Assembly (NCBI GenBank): GCA_013396635.1
Contig: WBMW01003950.1
Coordinates: forward strand, 658,884-722,883
Direction: 5' to 3'
Source: Penelope pileata
Lineage: Eukaryota; Chordata; Aves; Galliformes; Cracidae
Length of the DNA: 64,000 nucleotides
Numbering within the stretch: position 1 is the stretch's first letter; each line of letters starts with the position of its first letter. Made by a program: the position numbers and the translations under genes. A model generated the notes under the pieces. The model saw only the letters and a program-made list of their open reading frames with translations, had not been told where the DNA came from and searched no databases. This document shows positions 25,735-38,440 of the stretch, piece by piece.

Positions 25735-26640
25735 GTGTGTAATTTTTTTTCTTTTTGAAAAAAAAAACAACAAACCCCGTCCATCTGCTACTCTCCTAGG
25801 GCTCTCATCATGTCCCTTACTTCCTCATAGCATCTGTCTCCTTTATCCTTTCCTTATGCTAGCTCCATTTGCTCTTTTCCCCTTGTTTTCTTCTGTTATT
25901 TTAATTTATTTTTGGTTCCCATCTGCTATGTCTGACCATCTTTGTTTCCTTATTCTCTCTTCATTTTCCCTTTGCAGCAACACCACAGTTCCACACCTCC
26001 ATCACCCTGACTCTGACAACATTCTGCCCAGCAGGAACTCTCTTTCCGTGCCCACCTTCTACTTCCCACTCCATTTCAGCACTACTCACCTCATCTCTCA
26101 ATCTCTTGCTTTACCTCTGCCTCCACTTTTATTTTCTTTGGAACTCTTTATTCAACATGGCCATAACCAGCAACAGCTTTCTTATAACAAATGCTGACGA
26201 ATTTGCTTATTCTCAATTTACTCTTGCATTCTTTTGCCTTCTTTCCCCCTTTGCACATGGCTGTATATTATCTTCCTGTTCCACTTTTTTCATCCTCAGC
26301 TCTTTTGTTCTACTGCCTCATCACAAACCATGGCAACTTCCCCCGTCTACATTTTTATAAATACTGTTTGAAATGCTCTGTTTCCATTTTTGACATACTG
26401 CAGTCTGGCTTTTACTTCCTGTACAAATTCTTGCCTTTGATGAAGTCTTCTTTTAGATCAAGTCTTTTAATTGTTACCCTGATCATTCAACTGCCTTCTG
26501 CAAAGTCAGTCAGAAGCTCTTCCTCCAATAAGTCACCTGGTTTTTTTCCTACTCTTGCATTACTTAAGAAGATAATCCTCACAGTTGTCCATGATTTTCA
26601 GAAGGGATATGCCTTGTATTTGTTTATCTTCTACATCTTT
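25735..26640 (+). repeat. Pyrimidine-skewed block, probably upstream part of an L2-type LINE
   Basis: About 900 bases of the plus strand are strongly enriched in C and T over A and G, unlike the flanks. This explains the long but low-complexity plus-strand frames at 25733-26197 (154 codons) and 26191-26676 (161 codons), which are rich in Leu, Phe, Ser and Pro. The block runs directly into an L2-type reverse transcriptase C-terminal relic at 26650, in the same orientation. It may therefore be the more 5' portion of that element, where RT sequence is too decayed to read. The alternative is an unrelated strand-asymmetric low-complexity region. Confidence 0.4.
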
Positions 26641-26830
26641 TTCTCCCATCATCCAGAAATTGGACTACTGTGCTGACATTATTGATTTATCTCTCTGATG
26701 CGGAGCCATCTCCTTTTCTCCAGTCTGTATTTTGATATTTCATTCTGACATATCCTGCATTGATCAGCAAGTTCAGGAAGAACACAGCTAAAGTACAATA
26801 GATCTCCCTGCTATGCTTCCTTGAACACTG
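26641..26830 (+). mobile_element. L2-type LINE reverse transcriptase C-terminal remnant
   Basis: Three landmarks of L2-clade RTs appear in order. KLDYC is at 26657-26671. An LQSV-like block is at 26718-26729, about 18 codons later. A segment at 26755-26796 matches the LHWLPVxxRIxxK block, although its third codon is a stop where tryptophan is expected. Spacing fits the family. Intervening stops and frame changes show long neutral decay. Seen: the short motifs. Known: their order in L2/CR1-type RTs. Inferred: an ancient dead insertion, oriented plus. Confidence 0.6.
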
Positions 26831-29800
26831 CAAGGGTTCTACCACCTTGTTAATCACACATCTTTGAATGGGACACCATCTTCAACTGTACCCTCAGTGC
26901 AGCTTTTCTCTAGCAAATGGGACTTTTTTTGCAAACAAGCCTGATAAATGACCTTATTTATCGTCATAGCCCAAATTTTCATGTTGTCTTTTTGCTAGTT
27001 CTACAGCTCTGAGTTTCTCAGTTCACACAGGAATTCAATAATTTTGATCTTCTTGTGGTTGTACTAGAGAAAAGTAGATGCATTTACTGTCAGAAAATAC
27101 TCATTCAGACCTTTTGGGTTTCACTCTCTATGTCAACCTAAGAGGTGGAAGAGGCAGGCAGGCAGATGAACAAGGGACAGATTCATACATAGTTAGAGCT
27201 TGAGACATGAAGTTTTTTATCCAATGTAGGGAACTGAAATATGAAGGGGGAAAACAAAACAAAACAAAAAGACAAAAAAGTAAATATCAGGAAGATGTAG
27301 AAATAAAGAACAAAGAATCAAAGAAATGCAAACAAATACAGAAGGACAAAACCAAATGAATCAAACTGTGCTCAGTACTGGGACAAATGGAAAAGAAACG
27401 CTAAATATGGAACAAATCAAAGAAAACTGAAGTAAAGACTTAGATACTCAAAGGATTAGGGTTAAGTAAAACAATTAGTAAGCTCAATTATAATTTTAGG
27501 AAAAGAAATATAGCCATCTCATATAATCAAGTGTTAACTAAAAACACCTTGTCCTTGCAAGAGGTATATACAATCTAAAATCTTTTCAAAGTTTTCATTA
27601 ATCTTTAACTTATTCTTGAATCCAGGGAAGGAATGGGTTTGGTTTGAAAAGTTATTCCAAGTTAATGGTGCAGCTTCACAGCCATGGCAACAAAGAGGAG
27701 ACTTCCTGCTGCTGGGGTCTGACATGGGAGCTGTAAGCAGAGTACAGAGCTGGGATCATGATCAATACCAACAGAAGTACAGCGGTTTCACTGCTCTGTG
27801 ACAGCACAGCTACATTGTGGTTTTGTTACCATGCACACATATCAGAATAGTCTTCCACTGTTTTAGGATTGTTTTCCAACTCACAGCAGCTCATTAAAAA
27901 CATCAGCACCTTAAGTTAAAAATGTTTTCACCTCTGAGTTAGGAAAACGATGTAGAAAAAAGCTACACACATATATATGTTTAAACATATCTTAACTCTG
28001 AAAAGAAGACTTTTTTTATGTTATTCAAAATAAACAAGAAATTCATTGTGTTTTAACTGACTATATTTTAACTGGCTTCTAAAAGAAATTCAAATCTACT
28101 GCAGATTATTTTGAACAAAAAATTACCTGCTTGAAATGTCTTCTACGCAGGTTCTCATCAGATGAAAATTATATTGAATTGTGAATATCTAAGCATACTA
28201 TTTGTAATGAAGATGAGCAGTAACCACTATGATTGTCATTAGAAATACTAAACCACAACAAATGTATTGCAAGAAATTAAAATATTAAATAGGCCATCTT
28301 CAAGATTAATGCAGGACAGTACTATCTTTTCATTTATCAAGATGACGATGAACATAAAATCAAAAGTATCATGAATTATTGCCATCAAGATTGAATATAT
28401 TAGAAATTCAGTAAAGAAAGATGCTGAGATAATTTGTTTTGCAAGTGAAATGATGGAAAAGGTAGCACTGCAGGGGACTATGCTGGGCATGGAAAAAAAG
28501 ACAAATTTAAAGGTCTCTGTTTCACTGACTGCTCAGTATATTTTTCTGTCCAGTTCTCTCTAGTAGGCTAATAGCTGGGCTGACATAACCATGATAGCCT
28601 TGATGACTGCGTTGACAAGAAATCATGATTTACAGCATATCTGATTTTATGAAATGGCTGGATAAGCCCTTCCATTAACAATACTAATCAGATAAAGTAT
28701 TGCTAATGGATGACCCTGCATCTGGTTAGAACGAACTGTTCTGCTTAGTATGTATGTGTTGTATTTCTCATGCAAGATCAAGATGTCACTGATAGAAATT
28801 TACACATTATGTTTAGAAAAATTGTTTATAATTTATTCTCTACATCTGCTGCAACTTTGAAAAATAGAGAGCTGTGTCTTTATTCTTATCATTAAACCAG
28901 ATTACTCTCTCATTTGGTGCTAAAGCTTTTGATGACTTGAACAACAAACAAGGGACCAAAGTGTAAAGATACACTAGGAATAAATATATACATTCACTTT
29001 TACCTCCTGGTATAAAGGAGCTATGTTTAAAAAATACGTCCTGATAATCAAATTTCTAGGTAAAATATATTCTAAAATTGAAAGTATAACAGCCATTTAA
29101 CAGATACACTGCATAAAACCATAGTGCCCAGTGTCAATCCTTTCATGCAGCTATAAAATGTTTAGAGTAGACAGTGCTTATAGGCAGTTAATAGATAGCA
29201 GTGATAAATCTCTTTCAGAAAAACCTTGTCATATGAGCATTATAGAAATGAGGGAAATCTTAAGATGTGCAGCACCCACAAAATTTGCATGTCAAGAGAT
29301 CCCCCATGCTCTTCTCCATGAAACGAATGGCATGTGTGCTGAACTCTTTATGAAAGTTGTTTTCCTCCACCCCCATTTATCACTAGACCAGCGTATGCTA
29401 TTCACAAAAACTTTTAAAGCATTTGTCTTCAGTCAACACAAATCTCTCTTACTTGCAGTACAGATAACAGAACTTGGCCAGTTTTCTCCTCTATCACATC
29501 GTAATTTGCAAAATGAGAGCATAACACCACCAACTTAGAACTGCAACATTTTATAGCCATCTTACAGTCTGTGCAAAGACAGTTACAGTCTGGACATCAA
29601 CTAAAAATTTGTGCTTATGCTTTTTTGATCTTCTCAACTTTAATATCTGTATTATGGGAGACCGTTCCTCTCCATGACGATTGCAGCTTGCTTTCATCGT
29701 AAAACAAAATTTTGGACCATTCTAATTTGACCTAGAAAGCAGATCTTTTTCTTCAGATCGCTAAGTTTACATTAAGGATATAGAGATACGTCTTTGTAAA

Positions 29801-30593
29801 GGCTAACACAAAAGCTTTGAGCTGCAAATTGTTAAAAAGGATCTATCCAGTTCAAACTTACCATTTTCTCCCCTAACATTTCATTGTTTTTCTCTTCATC
29901 AAAAATCACTTGCCACTCTACTAGATCAAGTAGTAAGATATTCATATCCTCTTGAAAATCTAAGCAACAGAGAGAAGGCTAGGATTTGAGAAAAGCTTAA
30001 TAGAATTCCTCAGCACATACGCCTAAGAAAATCTTCACTTACGAGTACCTTATCCTTGATCCTTGGACACAGATGGACAGTCTCCTATTAGTAAGGGGTT
30101 TGGGAGGTAAAAAGACTTCCGCTTGCAGATCTCTTGTTTGTTAGGTAGAGCTGTGATGCCTAATACACTTATATTTATTGTCTGAAAGGGCATAAATTAT
30201 GCCTTTGATACTAAGAACTTGAGGTGCACGAGCTGGGAAGCAAATGTGAATTTCGAAAAATATTAGTGATTTCCAAACATATTTTGCTTTGACTCTAAAA
30301 TGTTCTGAAACTTAAATGACTTACATCCAGCACTACTAGAAATGCTGAACACTGTCTAGCTAACTCATAGCATACACTTGCCATCTACTTACATAACATA
30401 GAGAGAAGCTAAAAGAATCTTCAATATCAGGTTATGAATAATCACCTGATGAAAAAGAACAATGAGAATTCATCCCTTTAAAGTTGCCTTTGGCAACATA
30501 TGAGTCTAAATTTTCACTTTCAACCAATGCAAACCTCAGCTTTTTTTAGAACTAACTTTTTTCTCCTCACAAAACAAAGCAAAACAACAATAT
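26831..30593. other. AT-rich non-coding stretch
   Basis: No gene is recognised. An (AAAAC)n-like A-rich patch lies at about 27247-27285. A 135-codon plus-strand frame at 29131-29538 has no recognised domain and no convincing splice context. Confidence 0.55.
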
Positions 30594-30690
30594 TATCATA
30601 GAACATAGAAACACAAGGTTGGAAAGGACCTACAAGATCATCTAGTCCAACCATCCTCCTATCACCACAATTACCCACTAAACTATTAAG
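30594..30690 (-). mobile_element. CR1 LINE 3' terminal fragment
   Basis: The plus strand reads 'ggttggaaaggacctacaag' (30618-30637), preceded by an octamer-derived ATCATAGAACATAGA segment and followed by ATCATCTAGTCCAACC. This is the reverse complement of a CR1 3' terminus. Low divergence suggests a moderately young copy, truncated to about 100 bases. A T/A-rich patch with (TTTA)-like repeats follows at about 30715-30757. Confidence 0.85.
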
Positions 30691-33082
30691 CTTTTGCAAG
30701 AGTTTTTTTCATGTATTCATTCATTTATTTGTTTCCTTGCTTATTTATTTATTTTTGAGGTACAAGAAGGTTTGGCTGCCCTTTCAGCTTCAACAGTTTG
30801 CTCTGAATATTGTTATGCCCCATGTAATTTTGACACGGTCTAACACCACACAGTAAAAAAGCCTGGGGTCATCTCTGTGTCTTTTTGCCAAACCCTGCAG
30901 CCTTCCACCTGTGGATGGACACAGATGCCAGGGAATATCAACTGTAAGTTGTATCTCTTCCCTGTTAATCTTTTTAAAAAATATTATTTTTTATTTTTTA
31001 AACTTTACCTCCTCCCGGTTCTGTATTCTCTCAGTGATATTCTTGTGCCTGCCGTGAGGTTTGCTCAGCTTAGTCAATCTTATAACATTTGTCAACCTAA
31101 TGTTATGCTTTACATGCCTTACTCTCTGCACTGTCATTTTACACAGAATGAAAATAAGGGTTTAAATCCTTAGCTTTTCATCTTAGAAAACCCATTTCTC
31201 CAGGACTATGCCAGGTAGTACACCTTTAAAATCTCAAAGCAACACAGTTTAATTGGCGCCTTTAAGGGGGACAGATCCACACAGTGCAAGGATTTGCCCA
31301 TAACGTGATCTAGTAACTTGCTGCAGCCCCATTGCACAAGGGGAACATGGATAAAGCTATCCTTGGATAAAGGAGAAATTGAGCTTATCAGTCCTACAGT
31401 CTTCAGAGTTTTAGGACTTTTTCCTTCCTGAAAATATACATAACAAAGTAATTAAACCTGTATAAATGAAAGATGTTTCTTTTCCATGATTTTAGGATGA
31501 GCATTAAAAGGTACAGAGAAGGAGGAAAGCCAAGAGGTGGCTGCAGGTCAGCCTGATCACTGAGCCTGGGAGGAATCACATTACAGAGGTATCTGGAGAT
31601 AGAGTCAAGCAGAACTTGTATGAAGTGATGGAAGGAATTGGCTTCAAAACAGTGGCTGCTGCAATTATGCACTTCCATTAATGCTATCTAACTCTGAGGT
31701 TGTATATGTAATTTTTTTTTTGTGTGTGTTTTTGGATTATAATGACACTGTATGTTTTCAAAGCAGACGGCAAAGTGCACAGTTGAAGAAATGCTTCTCA
31801 CAACCTATGAGTATCTTTTGGACATTGCTTAAAGGCAGGTGTTTTCATTAAGAAGCTGAGAACACCATTTATTTCAATGAACTCAAAGGAGTAAATTGCC
31901 AGGCATCGCTGCAGCTATTCTTACCTGTAAGATGGCACTGCAATGTTAGAGACCTGCTGCTTAATAGGTCTGTGACTCAGCTGCGAGAAATTCTCAACAT
32001 AGTTTGTGCTGCTCTCCCTGCTTCATCTGCACATCATCCAGAGTTCAATTGCTAGGCTAAAATGCAACAGCTGGCTTATACAACACAGTGTAAGAAAGAT
32101 AATGTTTTCACAAAGAAACTCATTTATTGACTTCATTTCAGGATGGAGTTTGGTTTTAGTTGGTCGTCCTTTAATTTTAATTAGACCTATTTGCTGTGTT
32201 AGCAATTACAAGACGTCTTGAGGTTGTGGTTTTATTTTTTTCCCCTCTGGTAGTGGCAGAGGGTGAAAGGATCTTTAGGAGAGGGGAACAGTCTGACGTT
32301 TTGCTTTGATGCTGGCAAGTTATTTGGATAACCTGGTGGCTTCAGGCAACATCACAAAATAAAATTGTATGGCCTCAGATAAAGGAAAGGAGAAAGGTCG
32401 TAAATATCACAGCAGTGCTCCAGTAAAATGTAGTACAATTAACTCTACGAGTTGTAGCTTCCCGATGTGCATTAAGAATGGTCTGCAACAAATATATGAC
32501 TCAATTGCCTGAAATGGAAGAATGTTTTTTTGCTCAAGACTACTGACAAAGGCTACAATCAGACATGAGCATATTTCATGAAGATGACAGTTACTTTGAG
32601 GAAAACAACGTCTGTGCTGACTTTCATCTGGAGCAACCCTACTGATTTCAGAGCATAACTTAGGTAAATGTAGCCTCCTGTTATGCAGTCCATGGTAAAA
32701 ATGAAAAAAAAAAAAAAATCCACACCAAAAAAACAACAGAAAGTCAACCAGCACTGCACACCTTAAAATGGTCCTATCTTCTGCCAAACTGAAGCCCAAT
32801 TCTAAGTTAATCTCCTTTAGGGATGACCTATTCCCACAAATCTGGAAACAAATGCACCACTTACAATACATAAAATAAAGAACTCAAACATAAGTGTATA
32901 TGAATGAGCTCTGACCTTTCCTTCTGGCTTGCCCGTATGACAAGGATAATGGCATCTGCTGAAGGTCAGAGGTCTGGGATACATGAAGTCTGTGCCTGTA
33001 GTATATGCTTTCCAAAGGCAGGCTGCACTGTCATGGATAATTATGATATCTAATGTAGTTACGTCTCAGTTTCACTTATGGT

Positions 33083-33120
<38 letters not shown>

Positions 33121-34744
33121 AAGCCTTCATTCAGAGTCGAAAGACATCTTCATTATAATGGAAGATCTCTCTTGCAAGAACGACCATTTAAAATTAATTA
33201 AGTGAAAAACATATTTTTTTCAAATTAATCTAATTTGTCATTTGCATATACATTTGCAGCATAACAGATAATTGTACAAGTGGTCTAGGAAAGCTCCACA
33301 CTGTTGTTTCAACATAAGAGCTCTCGTTAGAAGACGCTTTGAGCACAACAAATGAGAAGCCATATTCCAGCTATGAATCATGTGATCTGTTAGTAGGATG
33401 GGAGGTGGTTGTAGGGGGAAAAAGCATCAACACTACCACAGAGAGATGTGTTGCTAACTCAGTTTTGCTAGTTTTCTGAAAACAAGGGAATATATTTTTA
33501 GGTCAGTGATTTTTCAACTTCTTTTAATTCACAGATCCCTAAATATTTTCCAGTGGAGATGCAGACTTCTGAATAGCAAAATTAAGCCCGAGGCAAAGTG
33601 CTTGCTTTTCATCTTTATCTGCCAACGATTTCTGAGATGCAGTTCACAGACCATAAGCTGAAACCCATTTTTTAAAGATTTCTCTTTATCTCAATTTAGC
33701 TGTTTTGCTTAGAATACTGCTATCCTAGCTGCACACAAAAGGAAGGAGGAGAAAAAGAGATATGCTCTGTGGACAAGCTTTTTTTGAAGTAAAATTACAG
33801 ACACTTATGTTTTCAGTTCCCATTTTTCTAGACATGGTTAGGTTAAAATTACATAGCAATATCTCTTTCTGTTGTTCATCAGCCTTCAATTATGCAGGGT
33901 GTCTGAGATCAGTGTCAACCTGATACTCTCCTAGGCCGTAGTATTAAAACTATTTAAACATTACTTTGTTCAATTAGATTCAGCTTTTAGACGTCTCAGT
34001 TACATTTGAAAAATGCAGCTTGGCTCTCTAAAACACACAGCAGAGGACTGAGAGCAGCCATTTCTGTCTGGAACTGGTCTTCAGCACATAAGATCTGTAT
34101 TTGATCCTAGGTCAGAGCCAAAACATTCTTGGTCAGAACCACTGAGTCAACTTACAGCACAAGATAATGTCATTACACTTTTTGGGGCTTAGGTAGATGC
34201 ATAGTTGCTATCCTGGACAAGTCCTGTCCATTTGCCCAAGAATCACTAGATACAGGACAAACCAATACAAGTTGCTGTTTCTTTTCTTACTTTTTTCTGC
34301 CCCCTCCCCCCCGTCCCGAGTTACTGGAGAACTCTATTCTTCATGAGATCCTCTAGAGCAATGGGAGGATCCTTTGCTCCAATAGTGGTACACTATGTAC
34401 AGTCATCTCCATATTACCTTTGGAATTATCTCATGCACCCACTTAGCAACAGATATGATTCACCCAAAAGGCCTAGCCCAGCATTTTGTGATGTAAATGA
34501 ATAGTCCTCTATGTGACAGAAGCACAAATATCTCCTCAAGCACAAATTTGGAAACAAAAACATCTTTCTGCCTGATGACCACTGAACCTTCTGAAGCACT
34601 ACTTTCAATCTATATTTTGTACCTATGTTGGTTATCAAGACATACATCCCTTCTGCTCTTTATAAAGTGCTCTAAGTACAGGCCTTTAAAAAAAACGTTG
34701 ATTTGAACAGGGTTCTTCTCCAATTTCTTTCTAAGTTTTACCTA
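30691..34744. other. Non-coding stretch with long poly(T)
   Basis: No gene is recognised. It holds a T32 run at 33085-33116, an A-run near 32703-32717 and a C-rich patch at 34300-34317 able to form a G-quadruplex on the minus strand. A 154-codon minus-strand frame at 32407-32871 reads through the A-run and shows no domain. Confidence 0.55.
33085..33116 (+). repeat. Poly(T) tract, 32 bases
   Basis: Uninterrupted T-run followed by AAAT. It could be the reverse complement of a retrotransposon or retrocopy poly(A) tail, but no insert body is recognisable on its left side (the position expected for a minus-strand insert is to the right), so it is recorded only as a homopolymer. Confidence 0.9.
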
Positions 34745-35235
34745 GAGATTGGAGTACTGCATCCAGATGTGGAGTCCTCTGTACAGGAGAGACGTGGACC
34801 TGTTGGAGCATGTCCAGAGGAGGGTCACAAAAATGATCCAAGGGATGGAACACCTCCCCTATGAGGACAGGCTGAGAGAGCTGGGGCTGTTCAGCCTGGA
34901 GAAGGCTCTGGGGAGACCTGATATCTAAAGGGGAACTGTAAGAAAGAAGCAGTGTCTCCTGTGATGGGATGAGAGGAAACAGTTTCAGACTAAAAGAGGG
35001 GAGATTTAGACTGGAAATAATTTTTTTTTTTTTACAGTAAGGGGGGTGAAGCACTGGAACAGGTTGCCCAGAGAGATGGTGGAAGCCCTGTCCCTGGAGA
35101 CGTTCAAGGTCAGGATGGACAGGGCTCTGAGTAACCTGATCTAGCTGTAGATGTCCTTGTTCATTGCTGGGGAGTTGGACTAGATGATCTTTAAAAGTCT
35201 CTTCCAACTTTAATGATTCTATGATTCTATGATTT
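34745..35235 (+). mobile_element. CR1 LINE 3' end (about 490 bp)
   Basis: This is a sense-strand CR1 3' portion and the clearest repeat in the window. It starts at 'ttggagtactgcatccaga' (34749-34767), passes through GGAGGGTCACAAAAATGATCC (34818-34838) and 'gagctggggctgttcagcct' (34879-34898). It ends with the family's octamer repeat ATTCTATG ATTCTATG ATT (about 35216-35234). It covers the C-terminal end of the ORF2 reverse transcriptase and the 3' UTR, 5'-truncated as usual. Several stops and an internal T-run near 35022-35033 show it is inactive. The minus-strand 158-codon frame across it is a shadow. Confidence 0.95.
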
Positions 35236-37189
35236 GAGCACTAAGCTTCAGCTGTAACCTTGGTGTTTGACATTGCCACATCACAGCTTCTGGTGACATG
35301 TCATATCACAGAGAGGAAAACACAATGCAGCCACCACTGGGCTGAGGTCTGATCTAGGTGATTACACAGGCTTCTTCCGATAGTTGTATCCACTCCCTTC
35401 CATAATTTATGCAGGAGATAATGATGAAAAAAAATCCTCATCAGATTAATCTATATGTAGGGATTGTACAATCTGACAGAAAACATGGCAAAACCTTGAT
35501 AGAATTACTAGAAAAAAAAGTAAGAAGTTCTTATGGTGCAGATAACAATTAACCTAAGTTTCATTTTCAATGATTTTGAATCTCTATTACTAAGTCCTTT
35601 TTTTTAATTTTATTTTTTATTTTTTTTATTTTAACTAGCACACTGGAGAAATCCCTTTCCTGGCAAACATTATCATCAAGAGGGCAATTTCCCGGAGATG
35701 TCTGGCCCAACTTCAAGATTTGTTGGCAGGATCAAAGATGGATCAAAAACAGGGGAAGAGAATTCATGAAAACATCACCCAGAAAATTTGCATATATCTA
35801 CTCTTGCACTTGATCAGCAAAAATTTGTTTTCTTTTAATCTCTGCATAACTGATTAACATTGAGGCTGAGGCAATACCTCTAACTTGCATTTGGGAACAA
35901 CTGTGTTTTCAGAGAGATCTAGATCAAATACACAAAATATAAACAAACATGAGGTACCATCAGAAATACTCTCCTTTAAATATAAGAATTAATTACAAAA
36001 CAAGAGATGGAGAGTAGAGACTTACACACAATTTTTTCCAAGCAAGTGATAAAAGTAATATCTTGACAGATCTAATACTCAGACCTGCTTTAGGAAAAAT
36101 CTGCAAAAAACACCATTTCAATTAAAACTTCACTTCTAAAAGCTAGGAATCAGTGGCTCAAAGTAGCTGGCTTCACGGGATAATGGACTACTTCAGAAAA
36201 GTCCTTCAGGTTTTTTGATGAGATAAAACATTAGACTTTCTTTTATGTGGCTATTAAAGCTTACTCAAAAACTTTGTTACTTGACATGACGGCAATCAGG
36301 TTGCTTATTTAGAGAAAATTGAAAGTGATGATAATAAAAATGTTTAAAAAAAGCTAAATGAAATGTTGACAGTTGCACTGAAAATTTTCAGCCTTGGCTT
36401 GTAAGATATGAAGAATGAAAGCAAATTTCAAGCATACAGGCTTGTCTTTGCAAGGCAGTATTGCCAAACATGAAGTAAAACAACTCAGGTCACACTAGAA
36501 AGGATTTCCTTGCCTGGGATAATTGCCTAATCAAGAGGCCATGAGGGTAGAAATTGAGACGGAAGTGACCTAACTCTACCTTGTATCATATTTTTTCTAA
36601 GCCCTCTAAGCATTATCAACTAATACACTTTCCATTAGTCTCGATCTGCAATTGCTTAACAGCACTTTGCAACTTCATTCTTCTGAGCTGATCCCTAAAT
36701 GTGAGTGTACATCACGAGTGGACATAGCAATGGCTACTCTGATTTGTTCGTCACATGTTCCTGTTTCACTAAAGTTTAAAGACAGATGAAGAGGAGGAGA
36801 AGATGAGCGTTGTGGTGGTCATGTTGACTGCAAATTGAAGAACAAAGCAATTAATGAGCAAGGATCATCAAGGCACAAAAAAGCAGGTAGGAAGCAAAAG
36901 CTGTAAGCAGTGCTGTGATATCAGGTTCTGATATCCTAATTTTCCACAAAATCATCCTTCCTAGCCTCTGATTCTCTGTCAAGATGGATTAATGCAGTGT
37001 CAGGCAGGAGCACTATGTTTGCTCATTTAACTAAGTATCTTGCTTTTATGACAAACACAGCTTTATCTATGGACATTTAATTCTACATTTAATGCCTGTA
37101 CAAATCTCCAGTGTTGTTTGCTCTGAAATACTCATGTAGATCATGAAAGTGACTACAAAGTCACGGTAGCAAATGAAGTCCTCCATGGC
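35236..37189. other. AT-rich non-coding stretch
   Basis: No gene or repeat family is recognised. Confidence 0.6.
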
Positions 37190-37565
37190 ACACATCGTGT
37201 GAAGCTGGGCTTTCCGGGCATCTTCCACAGCTCTCTGCTAAAGCTGAGAGCTTTGCAGCTCCTCTGCCTTCTCCTTTGCCAGGTCTCAAGAGCCTTTGTG
37301 CCTAGTCACTGCACAAAGGAGCTGGTGTCTTATGCCAGGACACACCTTTCCACAAGGCTCCTTCTTGTGGCCATCCAATACCCAACCCAGCACCAGCATA
37401 TCGTGATTCCATGTGTCAAAGACAGCTGAAGCCCAGCTAGGCCAAGCCACATGGGCCTAGCATGCGAGCACCCAAAAACTGCACGACAGGCCGTTAAGTG
37501 CATTAAACCTGGCCTCCTGTGCCCAGGAGTCACTCATGTCTCATAACTAACTCCTCCCCAGCTCT
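37190..37565. other. GC-richer block abutting the retroviral remnant
   Basis: This segment is clearly GC-richer than both neighbours and ends just before recognisable pol sequence. It has no TATA box and no resemblance to the 3' LTR at 40785-41370, so it is not that element's 5' LTR. It might be a fragment of another element captured next to the provirus, or host sequence at the truncation point. Frames at 37199-37429 (plus) and 37330-37533 (minus) carry no known domain. Confidence 0.3.
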
Positions 37566-37627
37566 TGTGATGGCTATGGATTGCTTCCCCCTGATACCAG
37601 ATAGATATATGGTTATGTTGGAAGGTA

Positions 37628-38440
37628 CTTCCCCAAGGATTTAAGAACAGTCCTATGATTTTTGGTAACATACTTGTGAAAGAGTGGCAAGGTAAAGAAA
37701 CAAATATTACCTTGTTGCGGTATGTGGATGATATATTGCTGAGGGTGGATGCAGCTGAAAAGTGCAAAGAAGCAACTATAAGTTTATTGAACTTTTTGGG
37801 ACTAGCAGGATACAGAGCATCACAGAAAAAGGCACAAGTCTTCCAGAAGACTGTGACTTCTTTAGTGTTTGAGATATCCCAGGAGGAAGGAAGTTGAGGA
37901 TTGAAAGAAAAGAAGCAATATGTAAAATGGCACCTCCTAGATCAAAGAAAGAATTTAGGTCATTTCTAGGAATGGCTGGATAGTGTCACCTGTGGATTCT
38001 TCATTTTGGATTAATGGCCAAACTCCTGTATGAAGCTGTTAAGCAGCTAGGATAGCTACTAGAATGGACTTCATATTGTGAAAAAGTATTTGACGTAATA
38101 AAAATTGCTCTAATGAGTGCCCCAGCTTTAGGCCTTCTGAATACGACAAAGCCTTTTAAACTATATGCGCGTGAAAGAGAACATCAGGCACTAGGAATAC
38201 TTGTGCAGACTTTGGGATACCGGCTCAAAATATGCCTTTGGAGTGATACATGCATATGGTACAATTTGGAAGGAGAGAGGATTATTAACATCACAAGGAA
38301 TATAGAAAGGAATCACAAGGAATAAAATACAGCAAAGAAATTTTGAGATTGCTTGAAGCAGTGAATAAGCTATAGGAAGTGACAGTGATTCATTGTAGAG
38401 CATACCAGTCTGGACAGCCTGCTGTAATCGAAGTAAATCA
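37628..38440 (+). pseudogene. ERV pol: reverse transcriptase (C-terminal half) and partial RNase H, broken
   Basis: LPQGFKNSP lies at 37628-37654. The catalytic YVDD motif of the RT palm is at 37721-37732. The first long open piece runs 37655-37897 and ends in a stop. The frame resumes with the connection region, where FLGMAG is at 37963-37980 followed at once by a stop. A conserved stretch including SAPALGL lies near 38113-38133. Of RNase H only later parts remain (about 38230-38430), and its active-site start is lost. In the final block, VIHCRAYQSG at 38383-38412, a tyrosine occupies the position of the usual histidine. The N-terminal half of RT (fingers, first catalytic Asp) is absent. Inactive. 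Confidence 0.85.

Noticed and set aside
25733..26676. Long plus-strand open frames (154 and 161 codons) as host genes
   Set aside because: They lie in a pyrimidine-skewed block where stop codons are rare, have low-complexity Leu/Phe/Ser/Pro composition, overlap each other, and run into a dead LINE RT relic.
34731..35207. 158-codon minus-strand frame as a gene
   Set aside because: It is the antisense of a CR1 3' end and has no independent support.
37142..37565. 5' LTR of the endogenous retrovirus
   Set aside because: No TATA box, no poly(A) signal in the right place and no similarity to the 3' LTR at 40785-41370.
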